DNA from: Actinobacteria bacterium UBA5975
GTDB taxonomy: Bacteria; Actinomycetota; Actinomycetes; Nanopelagicales; Nanopelagicaceae
Length of the DNA stretch: 7,773 bases
Reading direction: 5' to 3'
Assembly (NCBI GenBank): GCA_002430075.1
Contig: DJBN01000049.1
Coordinates: 516 to 8,288, forward strand
The translations under genes were made by a program, and so were the position numbers. This document shows positions 1-4,898 of the stretch, piece after piece (position 1 is the first letter of the stretch; each line of letters starts with the position of its first letter). The notes under the pieces were generated by a model, which saw only the letters and a program-made list of their open reading frames with translations, did no database searches and was not told the DNA's origin.

Positions 1-132
1 GTTAAGTGCAAAGAGAAGCGTGATTTCGAGGGAACTGTAAAGATCTCAGAATCCGGTCGTCGCATGGCACAGGGCATTTGCCCAGTGTGTGGCACGAAGG
101 TAAATCGCATTCTCGGCAAGAAGCCAGAATAA
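1..132 (+). CDS. DUF5679-like small zinc-ribbon protein, C-terminal part (5' end outside window)
   Basis: Frame 1 is open from the window edge to a TAA at 130-132, giving 43 visible residues that begin VKCKEKRDFEG and end NRILGKKPE. The visible part has one early Cys (residue 3) and a later CPVCG pair (residues 28 and 31). An upstream Cys of a first CxxC pair probably lies just outside the window, which would make a four-Cys zinc ribbon. The spacing and the GRRMA..G.CPVCGTK.NRILGK pattern match what I remember of DUF5679, a stand-alone protein of about 50-60 residues in actinobacteria that also occurs as a C-terminal module of some topoisomerases. The function of the small proteins is not known to me; nucleic-acid binding is a guess from the fold. 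A strong terminator follows 21 bp after the stop, so this gene ends its transcription unit. Confidence 0.75.
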   Translation, partial: VKCKEKRDFEGTVKISESGRRMAQGICPVCGTKVNRILGKKPE

Positions 133-153
133 GTCTTACGTCACCAAACGTAG

Positions 154-193
154 AAATAACCCCCGCTCAATCGAGCGGGGGTTATTTCTTTTT
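154..193 (+). terminator. Strong intrinsic terminator after the DUF5679-like gene
   Basis: A perfect 15-bp inverted repeat (154-168 with 173-187) has a GC-rich core of five C's facing five G's and a 4-nt AATC loop. It is followed on the plus strand by CTTTTT (188-193). It lies 21 bp after the upstream stop codon and ends that transcription unit before the gene at 325. There is no clear T-run on the minus strand, so it looks unidirectional. Confidence 0.93.
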
Positions 194-224
194 CCTTTCC
201 CTGCACACTTGTATGTAACCATCC

Positions 225-284
225 GTCCTAGGACCTAGCTCATAGGTGTAATCCAAGCGGCTTGTGCACAGTCAACTGAGCTCA
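225..284. promoter_or_regulatory. Cluster of short palindromes upstream of the ThiF-like gene (possible operator/promoter region)
   Basis: The 137-bp gap between the terminator and the ATG at 325 contains a 10-bp palindrome GTCCTAGGAC (225-234), an overlapping inverted repeat ACCTA-N5-TAGGT (233-247), and two 8-bp palindromes, TGTGCACA (263-270) and TGAGCTCA (277-284). Such short palindromes can arise by chance and I know of no regulator matching them. A weak -10-like CACAAT at 311-316, 8 nt before the ATG, would fit a leaderless start, but no convincing -35 is visible. The promoter must lie somewhere in this gap because of the terminator just upstream. Confidence 0.25.
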
Positions 285-324
285 CTCTCATACGGGGTTG
301 AGATAACGCGCACAATTCCCCGCT

Positions 325-1470
325 ATGAAGAGAATTAAACGTGGAGTCGCCCTCTTTGAGCGCGTTGCCGATGGTCAATACTTTATTGGAACCCGAAAGC
401 GTGCAGCCCCGCTCACTACTCCGGCAGAGAGAGTGATTGCGCGGGAGATGATTCGTGGAGCAAGCGAGGATCAACTGTTAGGTAATTCGGATGCACGCCC
501 CCTAGAAATTCAGAACACGCTCGCCGAGCTTGCCCACCATCACTTGCTTGATACAAAGCAGAGCACGCTACGCCTATCGAAACGCTTCATCTCTAAAGTC
601 GATCACCGCGCACAGAAAAATAGCCGGCCAGAGAGCGATGCAGCCTTTGCGCAGTTACAACGGCGAGTTGCTCCTGAGCTCACACAGATAACGTGGATCG
701 CAGGAGTTCACGATGCCGGCATAGAGGTATTGAGCGCTCGGCAGAACTATCTTGTAGAAATTTCTGGCTCTGACCGAGTCGCCACACTCCTCTATCCCAT
801 TCTCCTATCCAGTGGTCTATCGCACGCTCGCTTTACCCCTAACTCGCGTGGGAGGCAGGTGCACATTGGAGATCTCGATATTGCAGTATCTGGATTTAAG
901 GCATCAGAGATTGGATTTTCATTTGCCAAAGAATGTGAAGATCGCAGGCGTGATTACTCGCTATTTCCCATCGATCGCGATGAAAATTATCTCGATGAAA
1001 TTTCTACCCCTGATTTAAAAGTTCATTGCGGTGAAATCGACCCTGAGCAGCTCAGCCTCTGGATGAGCTCCGGTCAGCCATTTCTCCATATTCCGGCGCC
1101 CCTTGCAGATCGAGGACAAGTGGGCCCACTCGTGATTCCCGGAAAGACGCCATGTCTGCGATGTGCGCAGCTGTTAGAGGAAGAACATACCGGTATCTCA
1201 TATTCGCAACCTCTGAGATTTGAGAGTGAAGATTTTCCTCAGGTAGCGGCTCACTTTATTGCAGCTCTTGCAGCTTCTCAGATTTTGCGTTTCTGCGATT
1301 GGCAGACGATGTATGGCGCACTAACTGCAGAGAGCGATTCAAAGAAGTACCAAGAAAAATTGGTAGGCGATGAAATTACGGGGAAGATAATTTCAATCGA
1401 CTACCAATTTTTAGAAGTTCCAGAGGTGGTGGCAATTACTCGCCATCCACTCTGCGGCTGCGCTTTCTAA
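325..1470 (+). CDS. ThiF/E1-like (ocin-ThiF-type) protein with Cys4 zinc site and degenerate nucleotide-binding loop
   Basis: This is a 381-residue soluble protein with no signal peptide or membrane segment. The N-terminal half (about 1-120) resembles the winged-helix-like region that precedes E1-like domains in TOMM/bacteriocin cyclodehydratase partners. Residues 143-171 have the strand-loop-helix layout of the E1 Rossmann motif, but the usual Gly-rich loop reads SGSDR (147-151), so ATP binding is doubtful. The C-terminal half has PGKTPCLRC with Cys277 and Cys280, and the protein ends PLCGCAF with Cys377 and Cys379. Together these form the structural Cys4 zinc site of ThiF/MoeB proteins. No catalytic Cys was recognised. 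From memory, a ThiF-like gene (Rv3196 in M. tuberculosis) sits near whiB7 in many actinobacteria. No precursor peptide or YcaO gene is nearby, so a RiPP role is unsupported. The ATG at 325 has no Shine-Dalgarno and may be leaderless. It converges on the whiB7-like gene with a 19-bp gap. Family assignment is fairly firm; function is unknown. Confidence 0.75.
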   Translation: MKRIKRGVALFERVADGQYFIGTRKRAAPLTTPAERVIAREMIRGASEDQLLGNSDARPLEIQNTLAELAHHHLLDTKQSTLRLSKRFISKVDHRAQKNSRPESDAAFAQLQRRVAPELTQITWIAGVHDAGIEVLSARQNYLVEISGSDRVATLLYPILLSSGLSHARFTPNSRGRQVHIGDLDIAVSGFKASEIGFSFAKECEDRRRDYSLFPIDRDENYLDEISTPDLKVHCGEIDPEQLSLWMSSGQPFLHIPAPLADRGQVGPLVIPGKTPCLRCAQLLEEEHTGISYSQPLRFESEDFPQVAAHFIAALAASQILRFCDWQTMYGALTAESDSKKYQEKLVGDEITGKIISIDYQFLEVPEVVAITRHPLCGCAF

Positions 1471-1489
1471 CTTTTATACTCTTATAGCG

Positions 1490-1852
1490 CTAGCGTTGCT
1501 CATCCACAATGCGAGCTGCTGCAATGACTTGACGAGGCGGACGACCTGCACGTCGCTTGCGTTCGATGATCACGCCATCTTCAATAAGTTGGCCGCCCCA
1601 AACACCGCATGGCTCTCGGCGCGATAACGCACCATCGAGACACTTATTGCGCACAGGACAACTGCCGCAGAGCGCCTTGGCTTCTGCAATACCTTGATCA
1701 GTCTCAGAGTAGAAGAGCTCAGGATCTGCAACATGGCATGGCAGGGTAAAGGCCTTGGCGTTGTCATAGCTAAAGGTCACATCCTTTAAGCCCATCTTTT
1801 CGCCGCTATCTGCCCAGCCTGGTACCTGTAGTTCACTGAAGAGAACTGTCAT
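1490..1852 (-). CDS. whiB7: WhiB7/WblC-like iron-sulfur transcriptional regulator with AT-hook
   Basis: This is a 120-residue WhiB-family protein. Four Cys (39, 62, 65, 71) in the order C-x22-C-x2-C-x5-C can hold a [4Fe-4S] cluster. They are followed by the WhiB turn GVWGGQ (83-88) and a basic AT-hook-like tail centred on GRPPR (103-107). LPC.V.DPELF, the ALCGSCPVR..CL.GAL.RREP stretch and the C-terminal AT-hook are characteristic of WhiB7/WblC, which partners the primary sigma factor and activates intrinsic antibiotic-resistance genes. Two departures from the mycobacterial form as I remember it: Cys82 replaces the Trp before GVWGG, and the last turn residue is Gln rather than Glu. I chose the ATG at 1852 because GAGG (1861-1864) lies 8 nt upstream; the in-frame GTG at 1861 would sit against that site. 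The gene follows uvrD2 as in M. tuberculosis and has a long attenuator leader. WhiB family is certain; the WhiB7 subgroup is strongly supported by AT-hook, leader and synteny. Confidence 0.88.
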   Translation of the reverse strand: MTVLFSELQVPGWADSGEKMGLKDVTFSYDNAKAFTLPCHVADPELFYSETDQGIAEAKALCGSCPVRNKCLDGALSRREPCGVWGGQLIEDGVIIERKRRAGRPPRQVIAAARIVDEQR

Positions 1853-1857
1853 AGCTC

Positions 1858-1914
1858 TCACCTCTTCTCTCTATTCGGTTTCTTTCTCTCGTTGCTTCTT
1901 GTTTTGGTTTCCAT
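1858..1914 (-). CDS. Possible 18-codon mini-ORF just before whiB7
   Basis: An ATG at 1914 opens an 18-residue, strongly basic reading frame starting METKTRSNERKK. Its TGA (1860-1858) overlaps the whiB7 Shine-Dalgarno region and ends 5 nt before the whiB7 ATG. It lies downstream of the attenuator terminator, so it would be transcribed only on readthrough. No Shine-Dalgarno precedes it and the purine-rich composition could create it by chance. Translational coupling to whiB7 is possible but unproven. Confidence 0.2.
   Translation of the reverse strand: METKTRSNERKKPNREKR
1861..1864 (-). promoter_or_regulatory. Shine-Dalgarno that fixes the whiB7 start
   Basis: On the minus strand AGAGG ends at 1861, 8 nt before the ATG at 1852. 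This spacing supports the ATG over the in-frame GTG at 1861, which would abut the SD. Confidence 0.7.
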
Positions 1915-1936
1915 ATTTGGTTTTTCTGTAGGTAAT

Positions 1937-1976
1937 AAAAAAGGACCTCCAAATCCATCGAGTGGATTTGAGGCCC
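1937..1976 (-). terminator. Leader terminator (attenuator) upstream of whiB7
   Basis: Read on the minus strand, GGGCCTCAAATCCA (1976-1963) pairs with TGGATTTGGAGGTCC (1957-1943) around a CTCGA loop. This gives a 14-bp stem containing one G-U pair and one bulged G, followed directly by six T's (1942-1937). It lies 18 nt past the upstream ORF stop and 84 nt before the whiB7 ATG. At this position it must prematurely stop whiB7 transcription rather than end a conventional gene. Confidence 0.92.
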
Positions 1977-2028
1977 TTGTGGGTCTGTTCGAAGTTATTC
2001 GACTAGAGCTCCTGTGGCCTCAACCACT
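1961..2028 (-). promoter_or_regulatory. Predicted antiterminator competing with the whiB7 leader terminator
   Basis: On the minus strand AGTGGTTGAGGCC (2028-2016), inside the upstream ORF, is complementary over 13 bp to GGCCTCAA-AT-CCACT (1975-1961), with only a 2-nt AT bulge. The 3' strand is almost the whole 5' arm of the terminator plus part of its loop, so the two hairpins cannot coexist. The intervening 40 nt contain the upstream ORF stop. A ribosome held early in the upstream ORF would leave 2028-2016 free and favour readthrough. A local GTGG/CCAC hairpin (2027-2014) may compete for the same strand. The pairing is seen directly; the regulatory outcome is inferred. Confidence 0.7.
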
Positions 2029-2177
2029 GCATAAAAGTTGGCGTAAAACGCTGACTTTGGTGCGGTGGGCCAAGCTGTTCGCTTATGTGAACGCTTAGCT
2101 GTTGAGGTTGTATGAGTCGCAGAAGGCACAGCAGCGCGTGCGTCTGCTGTTAACGGTGAAGTGAATACTGAATTCAT
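1995..2177 (-). CDS. Upstream ORF (leader peptide) controlling whiB7 attenuation
   Basis: This 60-residue reading frame opens with ATG at 2177. It has an excellent Shine-Dalgarno, AAGGGG, 5 nt upstream (2183-2188), about 25-30 nt after the predicted transcription start. The peptide begins MNSVFTSPLTADARA and ends EATGALVE. It is rich in Ala, Thr and Ser with a basic middle (KRSHKR, about residues 28-33), and shows no domain, signal peptide or membrane span. Its TAA (1997-1995) lies 18 nt before the terminator stem, and its 3' codons supply the antiterminator 5' strand (2028-2016). This placement is that of a translated sensor for ribosome-mediated attenuation, as known for mycobacterial whiB7 and Streptomyces wblC. 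The act of translation, and possibly not the peptide product, is likely to matter. I know of no homologue of the peptide itself. Confidence 0.75.
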   Translation of the reverse strand: MNSVFTSPLTADARAAVPSATHTTSTAKRSHKRTAWPTAPKSAFYANFYAVVEATGALVE

Positions 2178-2208
2178 TTCAACCCCTTCTCACCTAGATG
2201 AAGAGCTA

Positions 2209-2249
2209 AGAGTACGCGATGGGATATCGCTCTGGCAACCTAATTAAAT
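2209..2249 (-). promoter_or_regulatory. Predicted whiB7 promoter with AT-rich WhiB7-type site next to the -35
   Basis: On the minus strand a 9-bp A/T-only block (2249-2241) is followed by GG, a -35-like TTGCCA (2238-2233), an 18-bp spacer and a -10-like TACTCT (2214-2209) of the TANNNT type. Transcription would start near 2202-2206, just ahead of the upstream ORF. WhiB7 is known to bind AT-rich minor groove directly upstream of the -35 through its AT-hook while bound to sigma-A, so this arrangement suggests autoactivation. The promoter lies 17 bp beyond the uvrD2 stop. Confidence 0.6.
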
Positions 2250-2265
2250 GGGCAGCTTGCTGGCT

Positions 2266-3915
2266 CTACGAACTGGCGAGTAACCCGGCTTCACGCAGGA
2301 ATGGACTGGGGTTTGAGCGGTACGAAATATGTAAATCGGCTTTGGCTCGGGTGATTCCTACATAGAACAGGCGCCGCTCTTCATCAATAGATGCATCGGC
2401 CACAGGTAGTTGGCCATCAGATGCGCCGATTAAAAAGACTCGCTCCCATTCAAGGCCTTTTGCAGCATGCAGAGTTGCAAGAGTTACTACCGGCATCGTT
2501 GGCGGATTATTCTGCTGAACCCGATCTTCTACTTCTCGCAAATACCCACGCAGAGTTTTTGGAGTGAAGTTCTCATCGTTATCGAGTTCGCGGGCAAGGT
2601 GAAGTAGCGCTGCAATTCCATCGATAGTTTCACCTGTCAAATAGGGTTGCGCCAGGGTGCGAAGTTCATCAATCCAGCCCTGTCCTTCAGCCGGTATGAC
2701 AGATGCTTTACGAACTTGACCAAGGAAATCTCGGATCTCTCTGCGATCAAAGAATCTCTCTGTGCTGCGCACTTGATACGGCAGATTAAGTTTTACCATT
2801 TCTCGTTCTACGCTCTTAAGTTGTGAATTTGTGCGGGCCAAAATTGCCACTTCGTGTGGTGGAGTTCCAGAGGTAAGCAGCTCTGTGATTTCACCTAAGA
2901 CTCCAGCAACCTCTGCTGATTCATTTGCATATGCAACAACGCTCGGCATCGAGCCATGCTCGCTTTGTGCAACGAGCTCCTGCCCCATAGAACCATGGCG
3001 CAGTAGAGCATTTGCCGCAAAGGTAATTTCAGGGGTAGATCGGTAGCCGGTACTTAATCGAATTACCTCAGCCTCTGGAAAGCGTTGCGTAAATGTATTT
3101 AAGAAAACAGGTGTTGCCCCGGCAAATGAATAAATCGTTTGTGCAGGATCGCCAACGACACAAATATCGTGGCGCTTACCCAACCAAGCATTAATTAAAC
3201 GCTGTTGAACGGGGGAAATATCCTGATACTCATCAATTGTGAAATAACGATATTGATCTTGTACACGCTCGCGAACATCGGCCTCTTCTTCCAACATTCC
3301 TGCGCAGAGTAAGAGCACATCTTCAAAATCAATTGCTAGCTCCTGCTTTTTTACACTTTCGTAAGCGGTATAAATCTGCACCATCTGCTCTGGAATAACG
3401 CGTGGTTTCTGCATGCGCTTGCTGATCTCATCAATAAAATCACTAGGGGCAACTTGAGAAACTTTTGCCCATTCAATCTCTGATGCAATATCTCGCATGA
3501 GTTCACGATTGGTGGTGCGCACAGAATCTGATAGCCCAGCGCGATTGATAGCTTCAGTAATAAACCCAGTCTTGGTTGTCATTAAATCCGGAGTGCGCCC
3601 ACCAAAGACAGTTGGCCAGAAGTAGAGCAGTTGGCGAAGGGCTGCTGAGTGAATGGTTCGCGCTGCAACTGTTGGTACGCCAAGGGAACGAAGTCGTGCG
3701 CGCATTTCTCCTGCGGCTTTTGCAGTAAATGTCAGCGCCAGAACTTTCTGTGGATCCATCGTTCCAATGGCGGCAGCGTATGCAATTCGATGGGTAATGG
3801 CGCGAGTCTTTCCAGTACCAGCTCCTGCGATAACGCAGACAGGTCCACGGGTGGCAAGTGCTACAGCGCGTTGATCGGGGTCGAGGGCAGCGAGGATTTC
3901 GCTTTCTAGCGCCAT
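2266..3915 (-). CDS. uvrD2: UvrD2-type superfamily 1 DNA helicase, lacking the C-terminal Cys4/HRDC region
   Basis: This is a 549-residue ATP-dependent 3'-5' DNA helicase of the UvrD/PcrA class. Motifs in order: Q-motif LDPDQ (11-15), Walker A GAGTGKT (31-37), Ia LTFTAKAAGEMR (61-72), II DEYQD (228-232), III VVGDPAQTIYSFAGA (253-267), IV YRST (291-294), V TLHAAKGLEW (481-490), VI VGITRAK (519-525). GPVCV.AGAGTGKTR.ITHRIA and EIEWAK match M. tuberculosis UvrD2 closely as remembered. That protein is about 700 residues and continues after motif VI with a four-Cys segment and an HRDC domain. Here the protein stops 24 residues after motif VI, and the next DNA is the whiB7 promoter, so this looks like a natural short form rather than a frameshift. 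The ATG at 3915 directly precedes the helicase domain; it has only a weak GGCGG-like SD. The gene lies 28 bp after nudC on the same strand and is probably cotranscribed with it. Confidence 0.9.
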   Translation of the reverse strand: MALESEILAALDPDQRAVALATRGPVCVIAGAGTGKTRAITHRIAYAAAIGTMDPQKVLALTFTAKAAGEMRARLRSLGVPTVAARTIHSAALRQLLYFWPTVFGGRTPDLMTTKTGFITEAINRAGLSDSVRTTNRELMRDIASEIEWAKVSQVAPSDFIDEISKRMQKPRVIPEQMVQIYTAYESVKKQELAIDFEDVLLLCAGMLEEEADVRERVQDQYRYFTIDEYQDISPVQQRLINAWLGKRHDICVVGDPAQTIYSFAGATPVFLNTFTQRFPEAEVIRLSTGYRSTPEITFAANALLRHGSMGQELVAQSEHGSMPSVVAYANESAEVAGVLGEITELLTSGTPPHEVAILARTNSQLKSVEREMVKLNLPYQVRSTERFFDRREIRDFLGQVRKASVIPAEGQGWIDELRTLAQPYLTGETIDGIAALLHLARELDNDENFTPKTLRGYLREVEDRVQQNNPPTMPVVTLATLHAAKGLEWERVFLIGASDGQLPVADASIDEERRLFYVGITRAKADLHISYRSNPSPFLREAGLLASS

Positions 3916-3943
3916 GTGATGCCGCCATATAAATGGCTAAAAA

Positions 3944-4873
3944 TTATCGCCATGCTTCGCCGCCGTGCACCTTTTCCCCGAGCCAGCGTTCAATCATTTT
4001 GCGAGCAACAGAAATTGATGGTGGAAGTAAGAGTGAACCATCTGCAGCTGCCGCCTTGAGTTCAGCGCGTGAAAACCATTTCACATCCGTTATCTCTTCG
4101 CCATCTCCTTGAGCACTTTCGGGGCTATCCGTTACTGCTTCAAAGGCGATCATGATGCTTGCTGGAAATGGCCAGGGTTGTGAACCTAAATATCGCAACT
4201 CACTGACTTTGACATTGGATTCTTCAAAAACTTCTCGCGCAACACATTGTTCAAAGGTTTCACCGGGTTCGAGAAAGCCCGCAAATGTGGAGAAGCGACC
4301 TTCTGGCCATACTGGTTGATGTCCCAGCAAGATGCGATCTGCGCGGTCTTTAATCAGAACGATGACCGCTGAATCAGTTCGCGGGTGATGGTGGCTCTGA
4401 TCAACATCGCAGAATCGAGATGCTCCACCCAGATCGACTCGAGTAATAGCCCCACAGTGTGGGCAACGAGGATGCGCTCTATGCCAATTCGCAAGAGCTG
4501 TTGCGTGAAGGGCTAGCTCGGACTCACTCTCTGAAAGTTCGGCACCGATTTCGCGCAGCGTTTTATATCCGCTCTCTTTCTCACTATCGCTTACTTCTGC
4601 GCGCCAGGTTGTATCCCAGGCAAAGAATGGTTGGCGAGAATCGTTATCTAGGCCTAAAAAATATTGCGAGCCCTCGTTAAATTTTTCAGATGCAATCTCA
4701 TCTGCGACATGACCGGCTGAGAGTAAATTGAGTTGGCTCGTACCTGATAAGAGCCTTCCTTCGCAGACTTTAATAATCTTAGCTTGCGACCATAGTTGAT
4801 CCAGTGTTGCAGGATTTGTTCGGAGCTCACCGGCGCGATCTATGCGGGAAGGGTGCTGATTTATCGCGCTCAC
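3944..4873 (-). CDS. nudC: NudC-family NADH pyrophosphatase / NAD-RNA decapping Nudix hydrolase
   Basis: This 309-residue enzyme of the NudC subfamily cleaves NAD(H) to NMN(H) and AMP and, in known members, removes NAD caps from RNA. The N-terminal domain (1-130) leads into a zinc-ribbon-like segment with Cys137, Cys140 and Cys155. The usual fourth Cys is absent and a His cluster (161-163) follows, close to the SEHYPRTD pattern I recall in mycobacteria. The Nudix box runs 199-221 (G-x5-E-x7-REVFEE), with catalytic Glu214, Glu217 and Glu218; its usual late Gly is Asn220. SQPWPFPAS (231-239) is the signature of the NADH-pyrophosphatase subfamily. The start is GTG at 4873 with no SD but a -10-like TAACCT ending 6 nt before it, so translation is probably leaderless. 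It heads a likely nudC-uvrD2 operon and is divergent from the EEP-family gene. The family call is firm; in vivo substrate is inferred. Confidence 0.92.
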   Translation of the reverse strand: MSAINQHPSRIDRAGELRTNPATLDQLWSQAKIIKVCEGRLLSGTSQLNLLSAGHVADEIASEKFNEGSQYFLGLDNDSRQPFFAWDTTWRAEVSDSEKESGYKTLREIGAELSESESELALHATALANWHRAHPRCPHCGAITRVDLGGASRFCDVDQSHHHPRTDSAVIVLIKDRADRILLGHQPVWPEGRFSTFAGFLEPGETFEQCVAREVFEESNVKVSELRYLGSQPWPFPASIMIAFEAVTDSPESAQGDGEEITDVKWFSRAELKAAAADGSLLLPPSISVARKMIERWLGEKVHGGEAWR

Positions 4874-4879
4874 AGGTGC

Positions 4880-4885
4880 AGGTTA
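4880..4885 (-). promoter_or_regulatory. -10 element of nudC (leaderless)
   Basis: On the minus strand TAACCT fits the TANNNT actinobacterial -10 pattern. Six nucleotides separate it from the GTG start at 4873, so transcription would begin at the start codon. The -35 region is weak (TGATGC around 4903-4908). Confidence 0.45.
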
Positions 4886-4886
4886 C

Positions 4887-4892
4887 TAGTCT
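4887..4892 (+). promoter_or_regulatory. -10 element of the EEP-family gene (leaderless)
   Basis: TAGTCT fits TANNNT and ends 6 nt before the GTG at 4899, the start I prefer for the downstream gene; it would abut the alternative GTG at 4893. It lies one base from the oppositely oriented nudC -10. No clear -35 is visible. Confidence 0.45.
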
Positions 4893-4898
4893 GTGGGG

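Larger units (their letters stand above)
1853..2265 (-). other. Intergenic region uvrD2-whiB7: promoter plus about 350-nt attenuator leader
   Basis: This 413-bp stretch lacks a conventional gene. In minus-strand order it holds a sigma-A-type promoter with an AT-rich upstream block (2209-2249), a short 5' UTR, a 60-codon upstream ORF (2177-1995), a competing antiterminator/terminator pair (2028-1937), and a purine-rich, probably unstructured stretch (1936-1861) ending in the whiB7 ribosome-binding site. No terminator was seen after uvrD2, so uvrD2 transcripts may also run into this leader and meet the attenuator. Confidence 0.8.

Noticed and set aside
325..1470. RiPP/TOMM biosynthetic cluster based on the ocin-ThiF resemblance
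   Set aside because: No precursor peptide, YcaO, protease or transporter gene is present, and the neighbours are conserved housekeeping genes.
1471..1489. Bidirectional terminator between the ThiF-like gene and whiB7
   Set aside because: The 19-bp gap holds only a short TAGCGCTA palindrome reaching into the whiB7 end, with no stable stem plus T-run in either direction.
1853..1861. GTG at 1861 as the whiB7 start (three extra residues)
   Set aside because: The GAGG ribosome-binding site ends at 1861 and would directly abut that GTG; the ATG at 1852 has the proper 8-nt spacing.
1892..2098. Plus-strand 68-residue reading frame across the whiB7 leader
   Set aside because: It is the antisense of the upstream ORF and attenuator, lacks an SD and family features, and crosses the terminator hairpin.
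3554..3928. 124-residue minus-strand frame overlapping the uvrD2 start
   Set aside because: It is in another frame of uvrD2, has a low-complexity Ser/Arg/Cys-rich translation and no motifs, while uvrD2 motifs are intact throughout.
3924..3937. GCCAT-ATAA-ATGGC hairpin between nudC and uvrD2 as a terminator
   Set aside because: The stem is only 5 bp and has no T-run after it on the minus strand; it more likely reflects chance or a minor processing/translation effect.
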